Part shown: in pieces, positions 1 to 5,255 of the stretch
How positions within the stretch are numbered: position 1 is the first letter of the stretch
How the letters are laid out: the number at the start of each line of letters is the position of its first letter
Source: Legionella sp.
GTDB lineage: Bacteria > Pseudomonadota > Gammaproteobacteria > Legionellales > Legionellaceae
Direction of reading: 5' to 3'
DNA length: 5,593 bases
Assembly (NCBI GenBank): GCA_003507515.1
Contig: DNVL01000003.1
Location: 1 to 5,593 of the forward strand
Notes under the pieces: model-generated
The model's database searches: none
Told to the model about the DNA's origin: nothing
Seen by the model: the letters and a program-made list of their open reading frames with translations, nothing else
Made by a program: the position numbers and the translations under genes

Positions 1-1
1 C

Positions 2-286
2 ATTGACGTTATCAATTTAGCCGAAGCACCCAGTGTCCTAAATGGAAAAAACATGGGCTGCGGCTGCGCCACGATGTCACGAAACGATGCGCCTCATCTC
101 GTCGCTCTGCTTGATTTACTTCGTCAAGGGAAAAGCATGAATTACAATGAAGTGCGCGCCGGCGATATGGTCAATGAGTTCACCGGAACACGTCATCGTT
201 TGCAAAGCATGGACCAACATTGGGTCATTGATAATGCTAAGCGCGCCTTGCAGATGATGATTGATATTACGGAGGATAGGATTTAG
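2..286 (+). CDS. nadA: Probable quinolinate synthase, C-terminal end (partial)
   Basis: The frame is open from the left edge and ends at TAG 284-286, leaving the last 94 residues of a longer protein. NadA condenses iminoaspartate with dihydroxyacetone phosphate to quinolinate, in the cytoplasm, for NAD synthesis, using a [4Fe-4S] cluster held by three cysteines. The segment CATMSRNDAPHL, followed by a leucine-rich helix, a Gly-Lys, and a late A-RALQMMIDI helix, resembles the end of the Bacillus-type NadA (C-x-x-M-x-R-x-D-x-PHL, then an AL-x-RML-type helix). The Cys encoded at 65-67 would be the third cluster ligand; another Cys is at 59-61. About 20 residues between the two helices (roughly bases 166-226) look like extra sequence against the family as I remember it. 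The call rests on remembered motifs in a fragment, so it is moderate. The gene converges on the DUF1704 gene. Confidence 0.6.
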   Translation: MDVINLAEAPSVLNGKNMGCGCATMSRNDAPHLVALLDLLRQGKSMNYNEVRAGDMVNEFTGTRHRLQSMDQHWVIDNAKRALQMMIDITEDRI

Positions 287-305
287 GCGCCCTCTTTTCT
301 CCTGA

Positions 306-1595
306 TTACAACAATAAAAATCGGAAGTTTTTTTGTATCTCATCCATATCAAATTTATTGAGAAACAGTGAAAAACTCATCCATGTACTAAGGGCTGCCA
401 AATCTCGGAACTGAGGCGGCAAATAGATAGGAGCTGTAATGAGCGCCTGCTCTTTTAATTGAATCAACAACGGCAAGTCATCCAAGACCAATTTTCCGGT
501 AAATAACAATGGAATAATATCAACCCGGTGTTGAGCGATAGCAAAACAAATAAAATTATAAATCAGCACAAAACCCTTGGCGTACGACAAATCCTTCGTG
601 AACGGTCCGCCGGATGGTGTACTGCCCCGAAACACACGAACCGTTTGATTGTAACTGTCATCTTCCTTCAACCCACAATCAATAAAGTAGCGGTAGATAT
701 CCAAGAAATTAGCACCTTGGGTCACTTTATCAATGGCAATCACACGATTCGTGATTTTACGCATGCGGCCAGGGTAAGATGAAAAACTCACCACTTCAGT
801 GATGACCGCCAATCCTTCTTGAATCACACTGCATGAAGGTGATCCTTTGGATAGAAAAAAGCAATACGGTTGCATGGCACCATTCATGGTCGTCCCAACA
901 TGCACCCAGCCCTCATGCACTTCGAGGTATTTAAGTTCGCGGTCGCTGAACTTCGCATTCCTGTTCAATTTAATGCTGTCAGCACCTGCAGCTGCATCTG
1001 CAATCATGCCATCACTCACCATCACGTTCACTTTGCCTTGATGTTGGTCAAAAAACGCATTGAGTCGTGTCTGCAACAACTTTTGTGCTTCATCTGGCGT
1101 GTATCGCTCGATGTCAGCGGTGGTTTGCAATTTGACATCTAACGAGGTCAATACATCAAACAGCAACGATCCCATATGAGATAGCCGCGGACCACCCGCA
1201 TAAAAGACATCATCAGGACTACCATAGAGCTCCATCGATAGCTCATTAAACGCAGACGTTCCACGCGTCGACAACATCTGAACGGCCCGAACGTATTCAT
1301 CACACTGGCGCTTCATCAATCGGGTGACTGGCGAATATTGGCCCAATTGATTTTGAGCATCACGCAGAATTTGGCGAAACGTTTCCATCTTTTCAACCGC
1401 ATCAAAGGGCAGAGGCCTACTGGCATAATAGGCCGCATTGACGGCGGGGAGCTGTTGGGCCTTGTGCCGAAAAAAAGTCGTTTTGACCGTATCATCCCAT
1501 TTGATTTGGTCCAGAATACGGATATTACTCTGTGCATCCACAATACGTTTGGACAGACTTTGAATAATCGCTAATTCATCGGCTCTAATTGACAT
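306..1595 (-). CDS. DUF1704 / QEGLA-motif family protein, MATCAP-like metallopeptidase
   Basis: This 429-residue protein belongs to the family annotated in bacteria as 'flavohemoglobin expression-modulating QEGLA motif protein' (DUF1704). The naming motif QEGLA is at residues 259-263. Residues 227-232 read HEGWVH, an HExxxH zinc-peptidase motif, so H227, H232 and E260 are the likely metal ligands and E228 the catalytic base. Eukaryotic members of this fold (MATCAP/TMCP) are tubulin carboxypeptidases; the bacterial substrate is unknown to me. Further family-like stretches are VFRG (321-324) and PFTKDLSYAKG (331-341). There is no signal peptide, so a cytoplasmic location is expected. The hydrophobic stretch near 342-366 is probably a buried helix. 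ATG 1595 has an AGGA Shine-Dalgarno seven bases upstream (1603-1606). It is the last gene of the dapA operon, 14 bases after the lipoprotein, and no clear terminator hairpin follows its stop. Confidence 0.88.
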   Translation of the reverse strand: MSIRADELAIIQSLSKRIVDAQSNIRILDQIKWDDTVKTTFFRHKAQQLPAVNAAYYASRPLPFDAVEKMETFRQILRDAQNQLGQYSPVTRLMKRQCDEYVRAVQMLSTRGTSAFNELSMELYGSPDDVFYAGGPRLSHMGSLLFDVLTSLDVKLQTTADIERYTPDEAQKLLQTRLNAFFDQHQGKVNVMVSDGMIADAAAGADSIKLNRNAKFSDRELKYLEVHEGWVHVGTTMNGAMQPYCFFLSKGSPSCSVIQEGLAVITEVVSFSSYPGRMRKITNRVIAIDKVTQGANFLDIYRYFIDCGLKEDDSYNQTVRVFRGSTPSGGPFTKDLSYAKGFVLIYNFICFAIAQHRVDIIPLLFTGKLVLDDLPLLIQLKEQALITAPIYLPPQFRDLAALSTWMSFSLFLNKFDMDEIQKNFRFLLL

Positions 1596-1609
1596 GTAAT
1601 CATCCTGGG

Positions 1610-1825
1610 TTACCTGTTCGGTGGATCAATACTCACCCGCGCATCTTGATGTTGAGGAGGCAATTTGTAAAAATCGCCCATGTTTGCAGTCGTCAACGGT
1701 TGGGGCACCACCAAATCAGGACCGTTTGTGCTTTTCAGATACAGATCGCTCCCTGAGCTCGCCGAACAGGCCACCAAGAACACGGAACATAAGCAGATAT
1801 ACGTTAACCTCTTTACACCATTCAC
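1610..1825 (-). CDS. Small outer-membrane lipoprotein resembling the BamC N-terminus
   Basis: This gene encodes 71 residues. A short basic start, a hydrophobic core (about 8-19) and the lipobox L17-V18-A19-C20 mark a lipoprotein signal, so lipidation at C20 is expected. S21 at the +2 position favours sorting to the outer membrane. The mature part, with YLK (29-31), VVPQPL (39-44), GDFYKLP (50-56) and SIDPP (65-69), resembles the unstructured BamC segment that follows the lipidated Cys and packs along BamD in the enteric Bam complex (YL..., APxG, GDY-IP, DIRPP). The two helix-grip domains of BamC (about 344 residues in E. coli) are absent. Its place directly after dapA is that of bamC (nlpB) in enterics, which supports the call. 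The GTG start is chosen because AAGGTG lies five bases upstream; the nearby ATG at 1821 is out of frame and stops at once. Similarity to BamC is by eye only; the lipoprotein call is firm. Confidence 0.75.
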   Translation of the reverse strand: MNGVKRLTYICLCSVFLVACSASSGSDLYLKSTNGPDLVVPQPLTTANMGDFYKLPPQHQDARVSIDPPNR

Positions 1826-1830
1826 AGCTT

Positions 1831-1836
1831 CACCTT
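1831..1836 (-). promoter_or_regulatory. Shine-Dalgarno that fixes the GTG start of the lipoprotein gene
   Basis: On the minus strand this site reads AAGGTG, five bases before GTG 1825-1823. It overlaps the end of the second copy of a 13-base tandem repeat. It is the only good ribosome site here, and it supports the GTG over any downstream start. Confidence 0.75.
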
Positions 1837-1860
1837 AGATTAATTGTTTAGATTAATTGT
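1835..1860. repeat. Perfect 13-base tandem duplication across the dapA stop
   Basis: The plus-strand unit TTAGATTAATTGT occurs at 1835-1847 and again, identically, at 1848-1860. On the coding strand each copy is ACAATTAATCTAA. The first copy read supplies the last DapA codons and the TAA stop. The second copy lies in the 22-base gap and ends against the lipoprotein's Shine-Dalgarno. Without one copy, the dapA stop would sit right beside that site, leaving a gap of only nine bases. It looks like a replication-slippage duplication. Confidence 0.9.
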
Positions 1861-2720
1861 AATGTATGTAACGCGTGGTCAAGCGCTTCCCGGTGCGCTT
1901 GGGCCATGTGCGTTAATGGCAGACGAATTTCATCATTCATCAACCCTCGTCTATAAAGCGCCCATTTCACAGGAATAGGATTTGACTCAACAAACATCAA
2001 GTGGTGCAGCGGCATGAGTTCCTTCTGAATACGCAAACAATCATCAGTTTCACCATCCATCGCGGCATCACACATTTTGGCCATGTGTTGAGGGGCTACA
2101 TTTGCGGTAACGGAAATAACCCCTTTGGCACCAGCCAGCAGCCAGGATGCCGCCGTGATGTCATCCCCACTGTATACATCCATCGTGCCTTCACACGCGT
2201 CTAGAATTTGTTGAAGCCGAGGCATTTGCCCGGTGGCTTCTTTAATCCCTATGATATTTGATATATGGGATAACCGAGCCACCGTTTCTGGCAGCAAATC
2301 ACAGGCCGTCCGGCTGGGTACATTGTATAAAACAATAGGAATAGCAGCCGCATGCGCAATCTGGCTGTAATGCTGGTAAAGCCCCTCTTGCGTTGGCTTG
2401 ATATAAGCCGGCGTCATGATAAGCGCCGCATGCGCCCCACACGCCATCGCCAATTGAGTCAATTCAATGCACGATTTTGTGGCATTTTCGGCCGTTCCCG
2501 CAATCACCGGAATGCGCTCACGCACCGCATCAACCACCGTTTTAATCACGAGGATTTTTTCATCCCGTGTTAAGGTGCCCGATTCACCTGTAGTGCCCGC
2601 AGCAACAATGGCATGCGTGCCTGCTTCCACATGAAATTCAACCAATTCGCGTAAACGTTCCACATCCACATGATCATTCAACATGGGTGTTACCAGTGCC
2701 ACTATGCTCCCTTTAAACAT
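1848..2720 (-). CDS. dapA: 4-hydroxy-tetrahydrodipicolinate synthase
   Basis: DapA condenses pyruvate with aspartate semialdehyde, the first committed step toward diaminopimelate and lysine, in the cytoplasm. The 290-residue (beta/alpha)8 protein matches the E. coli length (292) and aligns along its whole length by eye. The Schiff-base lysine is K160 (GIKEATG); the catalytic triad is T43, Y106 and Y132; R137 (NVPSRT) should bind the substrate carboxylate. GTTGES at 42-47 is the family signature. The lysine feedback site is changed from E. coli: H53, H56, E84 and Y106 become R52, K55, S83 and A105, while N80 is kept as N79; a Lys at the 56 position goes with lysine insensitivity in the family. 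ATG 2720 is preferred over TTG 2738 because it begins [12 protein letters not shown] like the family and has AGGTGAGGGG just upstream. It heads the operon with the lipoprotein and DUF1704 genes. Confidence 0.97.
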   Translation of the reverse strand: MFKGSIVALVTPMLNDHVDVERLRELVEFHVEAGTHAIVAAGTTGESGTLTRDEKILVIKTVVDAVRERIPVIAGTAENATKSCIELTQLAMACGAHAALIMTPAYIKPTQEGLYQHYSQIAHAAAIPIVLYNVPSRTACDLLPETVARLSHISNIIGIKEATGQMPRLQQILDACEGTMDVYSGDDITAASWLLAGAKGVISVTANVAPQHMAKMCDAAMDGETDDCLRIQKELMPLHHLMFVESNPIPVKWALYRRGLMNDEIRLPLTHMAQAHREALDHALHTLQLI

Positions 2721-2749
2721 GATCCCCTCACCTGTCAATCATCTGATTA

Positions 2750-2778
2750 ATAGTACTGCGCGAGCACACATTTCACAA
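2750..2778 (-). promoter_or_regulatory. Putative sigma70 promoter of the dapA operon
   Basis: On the minus strand, TTGTGA (2778-2773) and TACTAT (2755-2750) are separated by 17 bases; each matches its consensus hexamer at four of six positions. Transcription would begin about 20 bases upstream of the dapA ribosome site. No terminator or strong promoter is seen between the three minus-strand genes, so this promoter probably serves all of them. Confidence 0.5.
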
Positions 2779-2819
2779 GGGGGCACGCACGTTTGAAAAG
2801 CATAAACAAAAAGTTTCTT

Positions 2820-2849
2820 TTGCATACAAGACCATAAATGTGTTATATT
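2820..2849 (+). promoter_or_regulatory. Putative extended -10 promoter of mltA
   Basis: TG at 2841-2842 followed by one base and TATATT (2844-2849) forms an extended -10 element, which can work without a good -35. The best -35 candidate, TTGCAT (2820-2825), is weak. The start point would fall near 2856, leaving a leader of about 28 bases with a GAGAGA ribosome site before ATG 2884. Confidence 0.5.
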
Positions 2850-2883
2850 TGCACAACATTAACAAGAACTATCGAGAGAATCC

Positions 2884-4059
2884 ATGAAAGCATTGCGCCT
2901 CTATATCATGCTAATTGCAACCGTCATGCTGGCCCTTACCGCTGGCTACTGGTATAGCTCCGCCAAAACATCACTCACACCTGCTTCCTTTCACCACCTT
3001 CCGGGTTGGGACACCGCGTCTATTCAGCCGTCCTTGCGTGCGTTTCAACATTCATGCCGTACGTTTTTGAAACAAAACCCGGAGAAATCAGTCGGTACGG
3101 AATCCATTCCATTGCAAATTAAAGACTGGCAACCCGCGTGTGTCGTGGCTATGTCGCTGAAGACACCATCCGATGCGACCATTCGGGATTTTTTTCAAAC
3201 CTGGTTTACACCCGTTGAATTTTATAAACACAAGCCTGTTCATGGATTGTTTACTGGCTATTTTATGCCACTTCTTCACGGCAGCTTGAAAAAAACCGCC
3301 GAATACTCGGTGCCTATTTATGGCTTACCGTCTAATTTGATCTCTGCCAATTTAGGGTTATTTAGAAAAGACCTTCACAACAAACGCATCGTCGGTCGCG
3401 TTGCGGGCAATAAACTCGTGCCTTTTTATACCCGAGAAGAAATCAGTCACGGGGCCATCCGCCATATTGCGCCGGTGTTATTCTGGATAAAAAGCCCGAT
3501 GGATAGGCTTTTCTTGGAAATTGAAGGATCAGGTGCGGTTGAGTTAGCCGACGGTGAGCCATTTTATGTTGGATATGCGGCTGAAAATGGAGCCGAATAC
3601 AAATCAGTCGCCAGTGTACTCATCCGTGAAGGGGTCATGACCCGCGACAATGCCTCTTCAGCGCACATTAAAGCGTATCTCAATCAGCACCCCAAAGAGA
3701 TAAATCGGATCTTAAATCAGAACAAATCCTTTGTTTTCTTTCAGAAACTGAAAACAAATGCAGCCTTAGGTGCACAAGGCGTGCCACTGACGCCAGGCTA
3801 CTCCTTGGCGGTCGACCACGCCTTTATCCCTTACGGAACCCCCACCTTTTTAAGCACCACAACACCTACAGAAAACAACCGTAAAAAACCATTCAATCGG
3901 CTCATGGTAGCACAAGACACGGGTGGCGCTATTCGCGGAATGGTACGGGGCGATGTGTTCTGGGGGACGGGTAAAAAAGCGTATTTTATGGCCAATCACA
4001 TGCAGAATAAAGGCCGATATTGGTTGCTGTTGCCACGGGATGTGGCGGCTCGAGTTTAA
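2884..4059 (+). CDS. mltA: Membrane-bound lytic murein transglycosylase A (GH102)
   Basis: MltA cleaves the MurNAc-GlcNAc bond of peptidoglycan with formation of a 1,6-anhydro ring, in the periplasm. The 391-residue protein has an N-terminal hydrophobic segment (about 5-23), the MltA domain with GLFTGYFMP (121-129) and WIKSPMDRLFLEIEGSG (201-217), and a C-terminal 3D domain with AQDTGGAIRG (343-352) and GDVFWGTG (356-363). D345 and D357 are the conserved aspartates; by my recollection of E. coli MltA, D357 corresponds to the catalytic acid. Unlike E. coli MltA, which is a lipoprotein, the N-terminus has no lipobox: the core ends LALTAGYW and the first cysteine is C58. It may therefore stay anchored in the inner membrane or be cleaved and released. 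It is divergent from dapA, and a terminator eight bases after the stop makes it a single-gene transcript. Confidence 0.95.
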   Translation: MKALRLYIMLIATVMLALTAGYWYSSAKTSLTPASFHHLPGWDTASIQPSLRAFQHSCRTFLKQNPEKSVGTESIPLQIKDWQPACVVAMSLKTPSDATIRDFFQTWFTPVEFYKHKPVHGLFTGYFMPLLHGSLKKTAEYSVPIYGLPSNLISANLGLFRKDLHNKRIVGRVAGNKLVPFYTREEISHGAIRHIAPVLFWIKSPMDRLFLEIEGSGAVELADGEPFYVGYAAENGAEYKSVASVLIREGVMTRDNASSAHIKAYLNQHPKEINRILNQNKSFVFFQKLKTNAALGAQGVPLTPGYSLAVDHAFIPYGTPTFLSTTTPTENNRKKPFNRLMVAQDTGGAIRGMVRGDVFWGTGKKAYFMANHMQNKGRYWLLLPRDVAARV

Positions 4060-4066
4060 CTTTTTG

Positions 4067-4099
4067 AACAGAGCACCGGAATTCCGGTGCTCTGTTTTG
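4067..4099 (+). terminator. Rho-independent terminator after mltA
   Basis: Positions 4067-4096 form a perfect 30-base inverted repeat: 13-base arms around an AATT loop, with GAATTC at the centre, followed by a short T run (TTTT, 4095-4098). The GC-rich inner stem (GAGCACCGG/CCGGTGCTC) and its place just after the mltA stop fit an intrinsic terminator. There is no T run in the opposite sense, so it should work mainly for plus-strand transcripts. Confidence 0.9.
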
Positions 4100-4145
4100 T
4101 CATCCTTTCTTGCCACTTCGAGACATGCTAACCTGAGGTTTGCGC

Positions 4146-4174
4146 TTGCCATTCATTTTTTTAAAGTGCACAAT
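4146..4174 (+). promoter_or_regulatory. Putative sigma70 promoter of the LprI-like gene
   Basis: TTGCCA (4146-4151, five of six consensus positions) and CACAAT (4169-4174, four of six) are 17 bases apart, with a T/A-rich spacer. The start point near 4181 would give a leader of about 38 bases containing AAGGA seven bases before ATG 4219. It lies beyond the mltA terminator, so the gene appears to be transcribed on its own. Confidence 0.5.
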
Positions 4175-4218
4175 AAAAAGAATGATGAGCATCGTTATTC
4201 GAAGAAAAAGGATTTATC

Positions 4219-4623
4219 ATGCATAAATTATTTTATATCTGTCTTTTTTTATTGGGAATGTTCATACAAAATGATGTCGTCTTTGCACAAACGCAGTTAG
4301 AAATGAATCAAGAATCATGCAATGATTTCGCTCAAACGGATCTTGAGTTAAACAAGTATTATAAAATGGTTTTAAACACATATAAAAACGACCCATTATT
4401 TATTTCAAAATTTATTATTTCGCAGCGGAAGTGGCTCGTATTTAGAGATGCCTATTTAGAGTCGATCTACCCGAATACGCAGAAAAATTTCTATGGATCG
4501 GTCAATCCTATGTGTCGTTGCACTGCGCTTACTGATGTAACCCTTGTTCGCCTAAAACAAATTAAAATGTGGATTAATGGCATAGAAGAAGGGAATGTTT
4601 GCCGCGGTAGTATAAAAGTATAG
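4219..4623 (+). CDS. Exported LprI-family (DUF1311) protein
   Basis: This 134-residue protein starts with a signal peptide: a Lys at 3, a hydrophobic core at about 4-16, and a signal-peptidase-I-type site VFA-QTQ between 23 and 24. The mature part fits the LprI/DUF1311 pattern: DLELNKYYKMVL (41-52), then SQRKWLVFRDAYLESIYP (68-85), and a final helix with LTDVTLVRLKQI (104-115). Mycobacterium tuberculosis LprI is a lysozyme inhibitor; most other members have no proven role, so inhibition here is inference. C34, C99, C101 and C128 are left after cleavage and could form two disulfides in the periplasm. Its neighbour mltA encodes a lysozyme-like enzyme, but a terminator separates them. Three sampled lines give about 32% GC, well below dapA and mltA, which may reflect transfer or low expression. 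Confidence 0.75.
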   Translation: MHKLFYICLFLLGMFIQNDVVFAQTQLEMNQESCNDFAQTDLELNKYYKMVLNTYKNDPLFISKFIISQRKWLVFRDAYLESIYPNTQKNFYGSVNPMCRCTALTDVTLVRLKQIKMWINGIEEGNVCRGSIKV

Positions 4624-4711
4624 TGGGCCTAAAAATGAGACAAAAGTAGTGAAGTCCATACTATTAGCCCTGCCTGAGCCCTACCGTACTGATTCTTAAC
4701 CTAAACATCTA

Positions 4712-4730
4712 TGCTATGCTTAGAAAGCAT
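4712..4730 (+). promoter_or_regulatory. Putative dps extended -10 with an overlapping inverted repeat
   Basis: TG (4712-4713), one base, then TATGCT (4715-4720) is an extended -10-like element without a clear -35. An inverted repeat, ATGCTT-AGA-AAGCAT (4716-4730), overlaps the -10 and the expected start point. It is placed as an operator would be, in line with the stress and iron control usual for dps genes. I do not recognise it as a Fur or OxyR box. Confidence 0.35.
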
Positions 4731-4743
4731 CTAATCAATACAT

Positions 4744-4747
4744 GGAG
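4744..4747 (+). promoter_or_regulatory. Shine-Dalgarno that fixes the dps start
   Basis: GGAG lies six bases before ATG 4754. It overlaps the alternative in-frame ATG at 4742, which itself has no good ribosome site, so 4754 is the better start. Confidence 0.7.
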
Positions 4748-4753
4748 TTTACT

Positions 4754-5188
4754 ATGAGCGATTTAGTGGTCCGAGTTTCTGTCCTTTTGGCAGACACTTA
4801 TGCGTTATATCTCAAAACACAAAATTATCACTGGCATGTAAAAGGGCCACAGTTTAAACCCTTGCACGATTTATTCGAAGAACAGTATCGCGAACTCGCG
4901 GAAGCGATTGATTCAATTGCTGAACGTATCCGAATCATTGGACATAAAGCGCCCGCAACCTTTAAAGAATATGACCGATTAAAAACCATTAAAGACGGCA
5001 ACTCTGATTTAAATTCAAACGCCATGGTGTGCGAACTGGCCGCTGATAATGCCATATTGATGAAAGATTTAAACAAAGCCATACTACTTGCACAAGGTGT
5101 AAATGACGAAGGGACCATAAGCTTGTTAGCTGAGCGAATCGCTGTGCATCAAAAAGCACATTGGATGTTGAGTGCATCATGTGAATAA
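4754..5188 (+). CDS. dps: Dps-family mini-ferritin
   Basis: Dps proteins form 12-subunit cages that oxidise Fe(II) with hydrogen peroxide and store iron, limiting Fenton damage; some also bind DNA. From the chosen start the protein has 144 residues. The ferroxidase residues shared between neighbouring subunits are visible: H26 in NYHWHVKG, H38 and E42 in PLHDLFEE, and D53 and E57 in EAIDSIAER. HQKAHWMLS (132-140) matches the usual last helix. The first helix begins almost at once (DLVVRVSVLLADTYALY), so the lysine-rich N-terminal tail that binds DNA in E. coli Dps (167 residues) is missing. Iron storage and peroxide detoxification are therefore more likely than DNA coating. It has its own upstream region and is followed by a separate promoter. 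Confidence 0.93.
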   Translation: MSDLVVRVSVLLADTYALYLKTQNYHWHVKGPQFKPLHDLFEEQYRELAEAIDSIAERIRIIGHKAPATFKEYDRLKTIKDGNSDLNSNAMVCELAADNAILMKDLNKAILLAQGVNDEGTISLLAERIAVHQKAHWMLSASCE

Positions 5189-5195
5189 CGTGTTG

Positions 5196-5223
5196 TTGAC
5201 GTCCAATGCAACTGGTGTATAAT
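5196..5223 (+). promoter_or_regulatory. Near-consensus sigma70 promoter of the right-edge gene
   Basis: TTGACG (5196-5201, five of six) and a perfect TATAAT (5218-5223) are 16 bases apart. This is the best promoter match in the window. The start point near 5230 leaves a leader of about 26 bases before ATG 5256. Confidence 0.7.
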
Positions 5224-5255
5224 ATATTTACACACTGTGATTTATTGGCGAGCAC

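Noticed and set aside
286..298. GGCGCC followed by a T-rich stretch as a nadA terminator
   Set aside because: The palindrome is only six bases with no room for a loop, so it cannot form a useful hairpin.
528..1142. Plus-strand open frames inside the DUF1704 gene
   Set aside because: They are antisense to a well-supported conserved gene and their products look like no protein family.
2721..2738. Longer DapA from TTG 2738
   Set aside because: The six extra residues are encoded by the ribosome-binding region (AGGTGAGGGG), and the family begins at the MF of the ATG 2720 start.
2839..2855. CRP-like site (TGTG ... CACA) over the mltA -10
   Set aside because: The half-sites are one base too far apart and lack the flanking A and T of TGTGA-N6-TCACA; it is likely chance in an A/T-rich promoter.
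3923..4300. Open frame of 125 codons overlapping the end of mltA
   Set aside because: It crosses mltA, the terminator and the start of the LprI-like gene in another frame; the product shows no domain and there is no ribosome site.
4624..4700. Terminator after the LprI-like gene
   Set aside because: Only four-base arms (TAGT/ACTA) and a short direct repeat of AGCCCT are present, with no T run after a stable stem.
4742..4753. Longer Dps from ATG 4742
   Set aside because: Its first codons contain the GGAG that serves ATG 4754, and no ribosome site precedes 4742.
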